The position numbers and the translations under genes were made by a program. 64,000 nt of DNA, taken from contig JAMOPJ010000037.1 in NCBI GenBank assembly GCA_027064525.1, forward strand, positions 29,657-93,656, written 5' to 3'. Each line of letters opens with the position of its first letter. The stretch's first letter is position 1. This DNA is from Archaeoglobaceae archaeon (GTDB lineage Archaea; Halobacteriota; Archaeoglobi; Archaeoglobales; Archaeoglobaceae). The notes under the pieces were generated by a model, which saw only the letters and a list, made by a program, of their open reading frames with translations, was not told the origin of the DNA and searched no databases. Shown one piece after another: positions 57,121-64,000 of this stretch.

Positions 57121-60100
57121 ATGCCAAAACGTGAAGATCTCAAGAAGATAATGGTCATAGGCTCTGGCCCCATAGTTATCGGACAGGCTGCAGAGTTTGA
57201 CTATTCTGGAAGTCAGGCTTGTAAAGCTTTGAAAGAAGAAGGATATGAGGTCGTTTTGGTGAATTCGAATCCTGCAACCATAATGACCGATCCAGATATG
57301 GCTGATAAGATTTACATTGAACCTCTCACTGCTGAAATTGTTGCCAAGATTATTGAGAGAGAGACGCCAGATGCCCTTCTACCGACTTTAGGCGGGCAGA
57401 CAGCTTTGAACATTGCAGTTCAATTAGGTGAGATGGGCGTGCTTGATGAATATGGCGTCGAGCTTATCGGAGCTAAGCTGGAAGCAATAAAGAAGGCTGA
57501 AGACAGAGAGCTCTTCAAGAAGACGATGCAAGAGATCGGCTTAGAAGTCCCGAAGAGCGATATAGCGAACGACGTAGAGGAGGCTTTAACCATAGCCGAT
57601 GAAATAGGATATCCTGTTGTCGTCAGACCTGCGTTCACCTTAGGAGGGACTGGAGGTGGAATAGCCTACAACAGGCAGGAGTTGAGGGAGATTGCAGAGA
57701 AGGGACTTGAGATGTCAATGATACATCAAGTGCTGATTGAGGAGGGAGTTATAGGATGGAAAGAGTTCGAGCTTGAAGTTATGAGGGATCTTGCCGATAA
57801 TGTCGTGATAATCTGCCCGATAGAGAACTTCGATCCGATGGGAGTTCACACTGGCGATAGCATTACTGTAGCTCCAGCTCAAACCCTTACGGATTGGGAA
57901 TATCAGAGGTTGAGGGATGCAGCCATAAAGATAATTAGAGCCATAGGAGTTGAAACCGGAGGAAGCAACATCCAGTTTGCAGTTCATCCCGAAAGCGAGA
58001 GATTCGTAGCTATAGAGATGAATCCTCGTGTGAGCAGATCATCAGCTTTAGCATCTAAAGCTACTGGATTCCCGATTGCTAAGATCGCTGCTAAGCTTGC
58101 AGTCGGTTACACTCTCGACGAGATTCCGAACGATATAACGAAAGAAACGCCGGCAAGCTTCGAGCCGACGATAGACTATGTGGTCGTTAAGATCCCGAGG
58201 TTTGCGTTTGATAAGTTCCCCACAGCAGATCCAACGCTCGGAAGCCAAATGAAGAGCGTCGGAGAGGTTATGGCTATTGGTAGAACTTTTGAGGAAGCTT
58301 TGCAGAAAGCTTTGAGATCGCTTGAAATCGGTCGCTACGGGCTTGGGTGTGATGGCAAGGACAAGAATCCGACGAGAGAGGAGATTATTCAAAAACTCAG
58401 AACGCCTAACGCTGATAGAGTGTTCTACATAAGATATGCGTTAAAGGCTGGATTTACCGTTGATGAGATCTACGAGCTTACGAAGATCGACAGGTGGTTC
58501 ATCAGCAAGATAAAGAATATCGTCGATATGGAGGAAGAGCTTAGGCAATGGGCTAAGAAGACGAACTATGACATCTGGAAGGTGCCAGATGAGGTGATAA
58601 GAAAGGCTAAGAGATTGGGCTTCTCGGATTATCAGCTTGCTTATATCTTCAAGACAAAGGAGAGGGAAGTTAGGAAGAGAAGAAAGAATGCTGGCATTAT
58701 AGCTGTTTATAAGATGGTTGACACATGTGCCGCTGAATTCGAAGCTAAGACACCCTACTACTACTCAACTTACGAGGATGAGAACGATGCTCCACCAACG
58801 CCGAGAAAGAAGGTCATGATCTTAGGCAGTGGGCCGAACAGGATCGGGCAAGGTATCGAATTCGATTACTGTTGCTGTCATGCCGTTTTCAGTCTGAAAG
58901 AAGAGGGTTATGAGACGATAATGGTAAACTGCAATCCCGAAACGGTCTCGACCGATTATGACACATCAGATAGACTATTCTTTGAGCCGATAACTCATGA
59001 AGATGTTATGAACATCTACGAGAACGAGAAGCCTGAGGGCGTGATCGTCCAGTTCGGAGGACAGACACCGTTAAACATTGCTCGTGACTTGGAGGAGTCT
59101 GGAGCTAAAATACTCGGCACGAGCGTAGATTCTATCGACTTCGCCGAGGACAGAGAGAGATTCTCGAAACTGCTTGAAAAATTGGGAATACCACAACCAC
59201 CGCATGGTATAGCTTACAGCGTGGAAGAGGCTAAGGAAGTAGCCAAGAGAATTGGATATCCAGTCCTTGTGCGACCGAGCTATGTGCTTGGTGGGAGGGC
59301 TATGGAAATAGTCTATGATGAAGATACCCTCGTCAGATACATTGAGGAAGCGATAGAGGTCAGCCCCGACAAACCGATTCTGATTGACAAGTTCTTAGAG
59401 GATGCGATAGAAGCGGAAGTCGATGCCCTCTGTGATGGAGAGGAGGTTGTGATCGGGGGCATCTTGGAACATATAGAAGAGGCTGGGGTTCACAGTGGGG
59501 ATTCCGCTTGTGTATTACCACCGATCTCTTTGCCCAAGGAGATCATAGACACGATAATCGACTATACAAGAAAGATCGCTTTAGCTTTGAAAGTAGTCGG
59601 ACTAATCAACATCCAGTTTGCGATAAAGGATGGCGTAGTTTACGTGCTCGAAGCAAACCCGAGAGCAAGTAGAACCGTTCCGTTCATAAGCAAAGCAACT
59701 GGACTGCCATTGGCGAAAATTGCTGCGAAGCTCATGATGGGTAAGAAGCTGAGGGAGTTGGGGGTTAAGGAGCGCTTGAATCTGAAGCATGTTGCTGTGA
59801 AGGAGGCGGTGTTCCCGTTCATAAAGCTACCGGGCGTCGATCCGGTGCTTGGACCTGAGATGAAATCCACCGGAGAAGTGATGGGAATAGACTACGACTT
59901 TGGGCTGGCTTACTACAAAGCAGAGCTTGCTGCTGGAATGAAGCTTCCAACAGAAGGGACGGTCTTTATAAGTGTCAAAGATAAGGATAAGAACGAGAGG
60001 CTCTTGGAGATCGCGAGAAAGCTTAAGGAGCTCGGCTTCAGGATCGTTGCGACTTCTGGCACAGCTAAGTTCTTGGGAGAGAATGGTATAGATGTGGAAG

Positions 60101-60363
60101 TCATCCCCAAGATAAGTGAGGGAAGGCCAAACGTCATAGATGAGATCATCAACAAGAGGATAGATCTGATAATAAACACACCGAAGGGTAAGAGGGAGAG
60201 ATCGGAGGGATATCTGATCAGGAGGACAGCTGTGGACTTCGGAGTTCCATACATAACTACTCTTGCAGGAGCTATGGCTGCGGTTAGGGGCATAGAGGCT
60301 GTAAAGAAGGCGAAGATGACAATAAAGTCGATTCAGGAGTATCACAAAGAAGTGGAAGAATGA
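57121..60363 (+). CDS. carB: Carbamoyl-phosphate synthase large subunit
   Basis: 1080 aa synthetase making carbamoyl phosphate for arginine and pyrimidines. Two homologous ATP-grasp halves: the first begins [20 protein letters not shown], the second [20 protein letters not shown]; oligomerisation and C-terminal MGS-type allosteric domains ([13 protein letters not shown]) are complete. ATG 57121 with upstream AGGTGGT is chosen over TTG 57097. The small subunit carA is not in the window. It overlaps the next gene by 4 nt. Confidence 0.97.
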   Translation: MPKREDLKKIMVIGSGPIVIGQAAEFDYSGSQACKALKEEGYEVVLVNSNPATIMTDPDMADKIYIEPLTAEIVAKIIERETPDALLPTLGGQTALNIAVQLGEMGVLDEYGVELIGAKLEAIKKAEDRELFKKTMQEIGLEVPKSDIANDVEEALTIADEIGYPVVVRPAFTLGGTGGGIAYNRQELREIAEKGLEMSMIHQVLIEEGVIGWKEFELEVMRDLADNVVIICPIENFDPMGVHTGDSITVAPAQTLTDWEYQRLRDAAIKIIRAIGVETGGSNIQFAVHPESERFVAIEMNPRVSRSSALASKATGFPIAKIAAKLAVGYTLDEIPNDITKETPASFEPTIDYVVVKIPRFAFDKFPTADPTLGSQMKSVGEVMAIGRTFEEALQKALRSLEIGRYGLGCDGKDKNPTREEIIQKLRTPNADRVFYIRYALKAGFTVDEIYELTKIDRWFISKIKNIVDMEEELRQWAKKTNYDIWKVPDEVIRKAKRLGFSDYQLAYIFKTKEREVRKRRKNAGIIAVYKMVDTCAAEFEAKTPYYYSTYEDENDAPPTPRKKVMILGSGPNRIGQGIEFDYCCCHAVFSLKEEGYETIMVNCNPETVSTDYDTSDRLFFEPITHEDVMNIYENEKPEGVIVQFGGQTPLNIARDLEESGAKILGTSVDSIDFAEDRERFSKLLEKLGIPQPPHGIAYSVEEAKEVAKRIGYPVLVRPSYVLGGRAMEIVYDEDTLVRYIEEAIEVSPDKPILIDKFLEDAIEAEVDALCDGEEVVIGGILEHIEEAGVHSGDSACVLPPISLPKEIIDTIIDYTRKIALALKVVGLINIQFAIKDGVVYVLEANPRASRTVPFISKATGLPLAKIAAKLMMGKKLRELGVKERLNLKHVAVKEAVFPFIKLPGVDPVLGPEMKSTGEVMGIDYDFGLAYYKAELAAGMKLPTEGTVFISVKDKDKNERLLEIARKLKELGFRIVATSGTAKFLGENGIDVEVIPKISEGRPNVIDEIINKRIDLIINTPKGKRERSEGYLIRRTAVDFGVPYITTLAGAMAAVRGIEAVKKAKMTIKSIQEYHKEVEE

Positions 60364-60650
60364 TAGCGGAAATATCGGTTGTTCCGATAGGCGTTGGAGA
60401 ATCGCTGAGCGAATACATCAAAGAGGCTCTGAGGGCTATAGGGGAGAGAGGTGTGAAGCACAAACTCACCGCGATGGGGACGATAGTGGAGGTGGAAGAC
60501 TTCGAAACTCTATGCGAAATCCTTGAGGACATGAGGAAGAGGCTAAATGCGATGGGTGCTAAGAGAATCTACTACGTCGTGAAGGTAGATTGGAGCGAGA
60601 AGAGGAGAAGTATAGAGTCGAAGGAGAGATCGGTGAGCGAAGATCTTTAA
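60360..60650 (+). CDS. MTH1187-family thiamine-binding protein
   Basis: 96 aa ferredoxin-like protein of the MTH1187/YkoF group, reported to bind thiamine-type ligands. Typical segments: [40 protein letters not shown] and [15 protein letters not shown]. Its start overlaps the carB stop (ATGA), so it is translated with carB. Confidence 0.85.
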   Translation: MIAEISVVPIGVGESLSEYIKEALRAIGERGVKHKLTAMGTIVEVEDFETLCEILEDMRKRLNAMGAKRIYYVVKVDWSEKRRSIESKERSVSEDL

Positions 60651-60658
60651 AGACTTCG

Positions 60659-61363
60659 ATGGTATTCGGTGCGATGATAAAGGATGTAGACGGGATAGCC
60701 AAGCTCGATGTCTTCAGGGAGTTTCGCTCCGGAAAGCCCGAAGCGATCTTCGCCCAATCGAAAACACCTGAGGAGCTCGTTAAGATAGTTAAAGCTTACT
60801 TGGAGAGCAGGGATTCCGTTCTTGTTACGAAACTCAGTGAAGAGCAGATTAAAGCGCTCAAAGAGAACTTTCATCCCGTTCTGGTGAACGAGAGAGGAAG
60901 GATTGCTGTGGTTGGGGAGAGGGCAAGGCTTATTTCCGAAGGCGAATTGAAGAAGATCGGGAAGGTTGCGATATTCACAGCTGGAACTTCCGATATAGGC
61001 GTAGCTGAGGAGTGCGCGACCACAGCGGAGTTTTTAGGGCTCGATGTGTTGAAGTTCTACGACGTCGGAATAGCGTGCATCTACAGGCTTTTGGAACCGT
61101 TAAAGAAGGTTAAAGAGGAGAACGTGGATGTTATAATTGCGATAGCCGGAATGGAAGGTGCTCTACCTTCAGTTTTAGCGGGGCTCGTCGATTTGCCCAT
61201 CGTAGCGGTTCCAACCTCTGTAGGTTACGGAGTAAACCTGAACGGCCTCACTCCTCTTTTCAGCATGCTCCTCAGTTGTTCTTCTGGTGTTGCTGTGGTC
61301 AACATAGATAACGGGTTTGGTGCCGCGGTTTTTGCATATCTGATCGTGAGACGAAAGCTTTGA
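60659..61363 (+). CDS. larB: Nickel pincer cofactor biosynthesis protein LarB
   Basis: About 234 aa with the PurE-like fold that carboxylates and hydrolyses NaAD in nickel-pincer cofactor synthesis. LDVFREFRSGKPEAIFAQSK, VAIFTAGTSDIGVAEECATT, AIAGMEGALPSVLAGLVDLP and VPTSVGYGVNLNGLTPLFSM match LarB. ATG 60659 starts 8 nt after the preceding stop; a frame reaching to 60590 would overlap the upstream gene and reads like shadow sequence. No larC or larE is in the window. Confidence 0.87.
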   Translation: MVFGAMIKDVDGIAKLDVFREFRSGKPEAIFAQSKTPEELVKIVKAYLESRDSVLVTKLSEEQIKALKENFHPVLVNERGRIAVVGERARLISEGELKKIGKVAIFTAGTSDIGVAEECATTAEFLGLDVLKFYDVGIACIYRLLEPLKKVKEENVDVIIAIAGMEGALPSVLAGLVDLPIVAVPTSVGYGVNLNGLTPLFSMLLSCSSGVAVVNIDNGFGAAVFAYLIVRRKL

Positions 61364-61388
61364 AAACATTTTAAAATCTTTAACAATT

Positions 61389-62648
61389 ATGAAAACTTCC
61401 CGTATCAGCGGATTCTACAAGCTTACACCAGAGGTGAGGCTCAGAAAGGTCGCGGAGTTCGCTGATCTGAGTGAAGAGGAGGTAGAACTCATAAAGAAGA
61501 CGGCAAAGCTCCCTTTAGATGTTGCAGACGGGATGATTGAAAACGTCATCGGAACGTTCGAGCTCCCTTTGGGTATAGCGACAAACTTTCTGATCGATGG
61601 GAAGGACTACCTCATTCCGATGGTCATAGAGGAGCCGAGCGTGGTTGCTGCTGCAAGCAACGGGGCGAGGATGGCGAGGGTGAAGGGTGGCTTCACAACG
61701 CATTACACTGGCTCGATCATGATCGGGCAGATCCAAGTTATAACGGAAAATCCCTACTCGGCCAAGTTCGAGGTTATGAGGCATAGGGAGGAGATAATAG
61801 AGAAGGCCAACGAGGTAGAATCGAGCATAATAAAGTTGGGAGGGGGATGCAGGGATCTGAGGGTTAGGATAGTCGAGGGAAGAAAGCCGATGCTCGTAGT
61901 CGATCTGCTCATAGACGTGAAAGATGCTATGGGTGCAAACTTCATAAATTCGGTCTGCGAGCACGTTGCTCCTTTCATCTCGAGAATAACGGGAGGTAGG
62001 GTTCTTCTCAGGATTCTCTCCAACCTCTGCCCCTTCAGACTCGCGATCGCCAAAGCCATTTTCGACAAGAAAGCTGTTGGGGGGGAAGAGGTCGTCGAAG
62101 CCATAATCGACGCTTACGAGTTCGCGAAAGCGGACATATTCAGATGTGCAACGCACAACAAGGGCATAATGAATGGAATTTGCGCTGTGCTCATAGCTAC
62201 CGGAAATGACTTCAGAGCAGTAGAGGCGGCTTGTCATGCGTATTCCGCAATGCATGGCTATAAGCCTCTCACCCATTACGAGATAAACGATGACGGCGAT
62301 TTGGTTGGATACATCGAGCTTCCTATGTCTGTGGGAGTTGTAGGAGGGAGCATAAAAGCCAACCCTCTCGCGAGAATTTGCCTGAAGATCTTGGGCGTCA
62401 AAAGTGCTGAAGAGCTCGCGAGGGTGATTGCGGCAGTGGGATTGGCTCAAAACTTCGCCGCTTTGAGAGCCTTAGCTACGGAAGGAATTCAGAGGGGGCA
62501 CATGGAGCTTCACGCCCGAAGCTTGGCGCTGTCAGTTGGAGCGAAAGGAGAAGAGGTTGATAAGGTCGTCGAAATTATGATTAAGGAAGGAAAGATCAGC
62601 ATGAGCCGTGCAAAGGAGATTTTGGAGGAGCTAAGAGCAAAGACTTAA
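61389..62648 (+). CDS. hmgA: HMG-CoA reductase, class II (bacterial type)
   Basis: 419 aa; reduces HMG-CoA to mevalonate for archaeal lipid synthesis. The class II pattern is clear: PMVIEEPSVVAAASNGARMA at the catalytic glutamate and MDGMIENVIGTFELPLGIATNFLI-like layout near the N-terminus (DGMIENVIGTFELPLGIA). Other archaea usually carry class I; Archaeoglobus is known for a laterally acquired class II enzyme. TATA-like CATTTTAAAATC lies just upstream. Confidence 0.93.
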   Translation: MKTSRISGFYKLTPEVRLRKVAEFADLSEEEVELIKKTAKLPLDVADGMIENVIGTFELPLGIATNFLIDGKDYLIPMVIEEPSVVAAASNGARMARVKGGFTTHYTGSIMIGQIQVITENPYSAKFEVMRHREEIIEKANEVESSIIKLGGGCRDLRVRIVEGRKPMLVVDLLIDVKDAMGANFINSVCEHVAPFISRITGGRVLLRILSNLCPFRLAIAKAIFDKKAVGGEEVVEAIIDAYEFAKADIFRCATHNKGIMNGICAVLIATGNDFRAVEAACHAYSAMHGYKPLTHYEINDDGDLVGYIELPMSVGVVGGSIKANPLARICLKILGVKSAEELARVIAAVGLAQNFAALRALATEGIQRGHMELHARSLALSVGAKGEEVDKVVEIMIKEGKISMSRAKEILEELRAKT

Positions 62649-62673
62649 ATTTTTTTAATAATGATTATATATC

Positions 62674-63318
62674 ATGAGGTTGAGCTCCGGCTACATAATA
62701 GTCGGAGCCTACGCGGATAAAATCAGGAGAACACTCTTTGCTCAGCTTAGAGATAAGATAAAGAGTAAGGAACTGGATTCGAAGATAGTGGCGAAAGCCG
62801 CTGCCGATCTGAACAAGTTGCTCTATGAGATTCTCGTCAACAAGCTCAAGCTCGATAAGGGTGATGTCGTTAGAATAATGATCCAATATGAAGTTTCAGA
62901 AGGAGAAATACGCTGGAATCTGGACAGTTTAAAGATCGAAGTGTTCAAGAGGGTTCCTGAGGAGGAAGTCAGACCAATTATTGAAGATGCCGTTAGTAGG
63001 ATGGAAGAGCTTGAAGAGATTGAAGAGGCTAAATTCGAGGTTGAGAAGGCTGGAGAGACGGACTTGGGCGACATCGTTTACTTCGTGAAAGTTGACGGCG
63101 AATCCGCTGGGGCATTGGTAGTAACACCGCTGAACGGCGAAGCTATAGTCAGAGGAGCGATAATCAAGCCAAATCCAGTCGTCATAGAGAAAACGAAAAT
63201 TAAGATCGAGGAAGAACTTGAAGAGACGCTCGTCAGCCTCGTTGAGCAGAGAGGAAAGGAGGTTGACGAAGAAACAGCTGAAAAGATAGTCGACGAAATT
63301 AAAGAAATGATCGAATGA
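62674..63318 (+). CDS. Conserved archaeal protein, possibly DUF2258
   Basis: 214 aa, acidic and helical, beginning LSSGYIIVGAYADKIRRTLF. A central part (VRIMIQYEVSEGEIRWNLDS) is strand-rich; the C-terminal half is rich in glutamate with coiled-coil character (RMEELEEIEEAKFEVEKAGE). I think it belongs to the archaeal family DUF2258 but cannot verify. Probably co-transcribed with or just after hmgA (25-bp gap). Confidence 0.6.
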   Translation: MRLSSGYIIVGAYADKIRRTLFAQLRDKIKSKELDSKIVAKAAADLNKLLYEILVNKLKLDKGDVVRIMIQYEVSEGEIRWNLDSLKIEVFKRVPEEEVRPIIEDAVSRMEELEEIEEAKFEVEKAGETDLGDIVYFVKVDGESAGALVVTPLNGEAIVRGAIIKPNPVVIEKTKIKIEEELEETLVSLVEQRGKEVDEETAEKIVDEIKEMIE

Positions 63319-63319
63319 T

Positions 63320-63772
63320 CTATCTTTTTATTGGAAAGTAAACGACCTCAACACCCGCTTCTTTAAGCAACTCCAAGCCTCTCTTGTCTGCATATTCTTT
63401 TCCGTAAACCACTCTTTTTATTCCAGCGTTTATGATCATCTTCGCACACGTTATGCAGGGGCAGTGAGTTGTGTACATCGTAGCTCCTTCTATGCTAATT
63501 CCGAACTTCGCAGCCTGAATTATCGCATTTTGCTCGGCATGAAGCCCATTGCAGAGTTCGATTCTTTCACCGCTTGGAACACCAAGCTTCTCTCTTAAAC
63601 AACCTACATCTATGCAGTGAGGCATGCCCGAAGGAGGACCATTGTAGCCTGTTGCCAAAATTCTCTTGTCCTTTACTATTATCGCTCCGACCTTCTGCCT
63701 TCTGCATGTTGAGCGCTTTGCAACGACATGCGCTAATTCCATGAAGTATTCATCCCAACTCGGACGGGACAC
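63320..63772 (-). CDS. dCMP deaminase-type cytidine deaminase
   Basis: 150 aa zinc deaminase. The active-site pair is [16 protein letters not shown] (H-A-E) and [20 protein letters not shown] (P-C-x-x-C), with the usual N-terminal [20 protein letters not shown] and [19 protein letters not shown]. It supplies dUMP for thymidylate synthesis. Convergent with the preceding gene, separated by one base. Confidence 0.92.
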   Translation of the reverse strand: MSRPSWDEYFMELAHVVAKRSTCRRQKVGAIIVKDKRILATGYNGPPSGMPHCIDVGCLREKLGVPSGERIELCNGLHAEQNAIIQAAKFGISIEGATMYTTHCPCITCAKMIINAGIKRVVYGKEYADKRGLELLKEAGVEVVYFPIKR

Positions 63773-63844
63773 GTCTTAGGACTTGGTGACGATTAATAAC
63801 GTTACCGCAAATCTTATAATACCTCGCTGGCTATAATATCCCAA

Positions 63845-63917
63845 GGGCTCGTGGTCTAGGGGTTATGACGTCGCCCTGACGAGGCGAAGGTCCCCGGTTC
63901 GAATCCGGGCGAGCCCA
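63845..63917 (+). tRNA. tRNA-Val (anticodon GAC)
   Basis: Begins GGGCTCG, ends CGAGCCC plus A. Anticodon arm TCGCC-CTGACGA-GGCGA gives GAC. D-arm with GGGGTTATGA and T-arm CCCGG-TTCGAAT-CCGGG are normal. A TATA-like CTTATAATACC precedes it by about 30 bp. The last 83 bp of the window after it show nothing recognisable. Confidence 0.96.
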
Positions 63918-64000
63918 CTCTTACCATTCTTCAAATTCGAATCATACAACGCTATTAACTCGATAATCTTCTGTTCAAGCAGATCTGCAATAGGAGTCCT

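Overview
The window is archaeal, and the gene content points to the order Archaeoglobales. It has split RNA polymerase small subunits and ribosomal proteins in archaeal order, nop5 and fibrillarin, TiaS, RFC large subunit, coenzyme F420 synthesis (cofE), a geranylgeranyl-reductase family enzyme, and a bacterial-type (class II) HMG-CoA reductase, which is a known peculiarity of Archaeoglobus. The Csx3 sequence closely resembles what I remember of the A. fulgidus protein. I cannot fix the genus or species. Many genes overlap by 4 nt (ATGA) or follow TATA-like boxes closely.

Region 1 (1-20.3 kb) is a dense CRISPR-Cas island. It opens with the end of a Cas3 helicase and a separate Cas3'' HD nuclease, the edge of a type I-A system whose effector genes probably lie to the left. 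A VapB antitoxin with a wrecked vapC follows, then cas4 and cas2 (minus strand), a leader with a 12-repeat array, csa1 and cas1 (minus strand), a second vapBC pair, and a complete type III-B operon: cmr1, cas10/cmr2, cmr3, csx1, csx3, mntA-hepT, cmr4, cmr5, cmr6. A second leader, nearly identical to the first over about 200 bp, drives a 59-repeat array with the same 23-nt repeat. The I-A and III-B machineries presumably share these crRNAs. No cas6 is present in the window. A 22-bp palindrome sits about 355 bp upstream of the first repeat of both arrays.

Region 2 (20.3-26 kb) encodes a branched-chain amino-acid ABC transporter. livF-livG diverge from livK-livH-livM across a palindromic TATA element, and hisG overlaps the end of livM. 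Region 3 (26-34.8 kb) holds a metallophosphatase-like protein lacking key ligands, tiaS, a Tat-signal protein of unknown function, the cluster rpl18e-rpl13-rps9-rpoN-tRNA-Pro-rpoK (the tRNA overlaps the end of rpoN), rfcL, and two membrane proteins.

Region 4 (34.8-37.5 kb) is AT-rich and contains a hicBA toxin-antitoxin pair. A single CRISPR repeat, in antisense orientation, lies between hicB and hicA; this is the most striking signal in the window. Region 5 (37.5-44.9 kb) is a tightly packed run: nop5, fibrillarin, a leuA-family synthase, a NYN nuclease, an ATP-grasp enzyme, pyrF, a radical SAM protein and thiI.

Region 6 (44.9-64 kb) is mostly core metabolism and information processing: KH protein, AdoHcy-hydrolase-like protein, rio1, cofE with a peptide-modifying-type radical SAM enzyme, TPR protein, GGR-family flavoprotein, MBL hydrolase, dapF, cbiB, tRNA-Ser, carB, thiamine-binding protein, larB, hmgA, dCMP deaminase and tRNA-Val.
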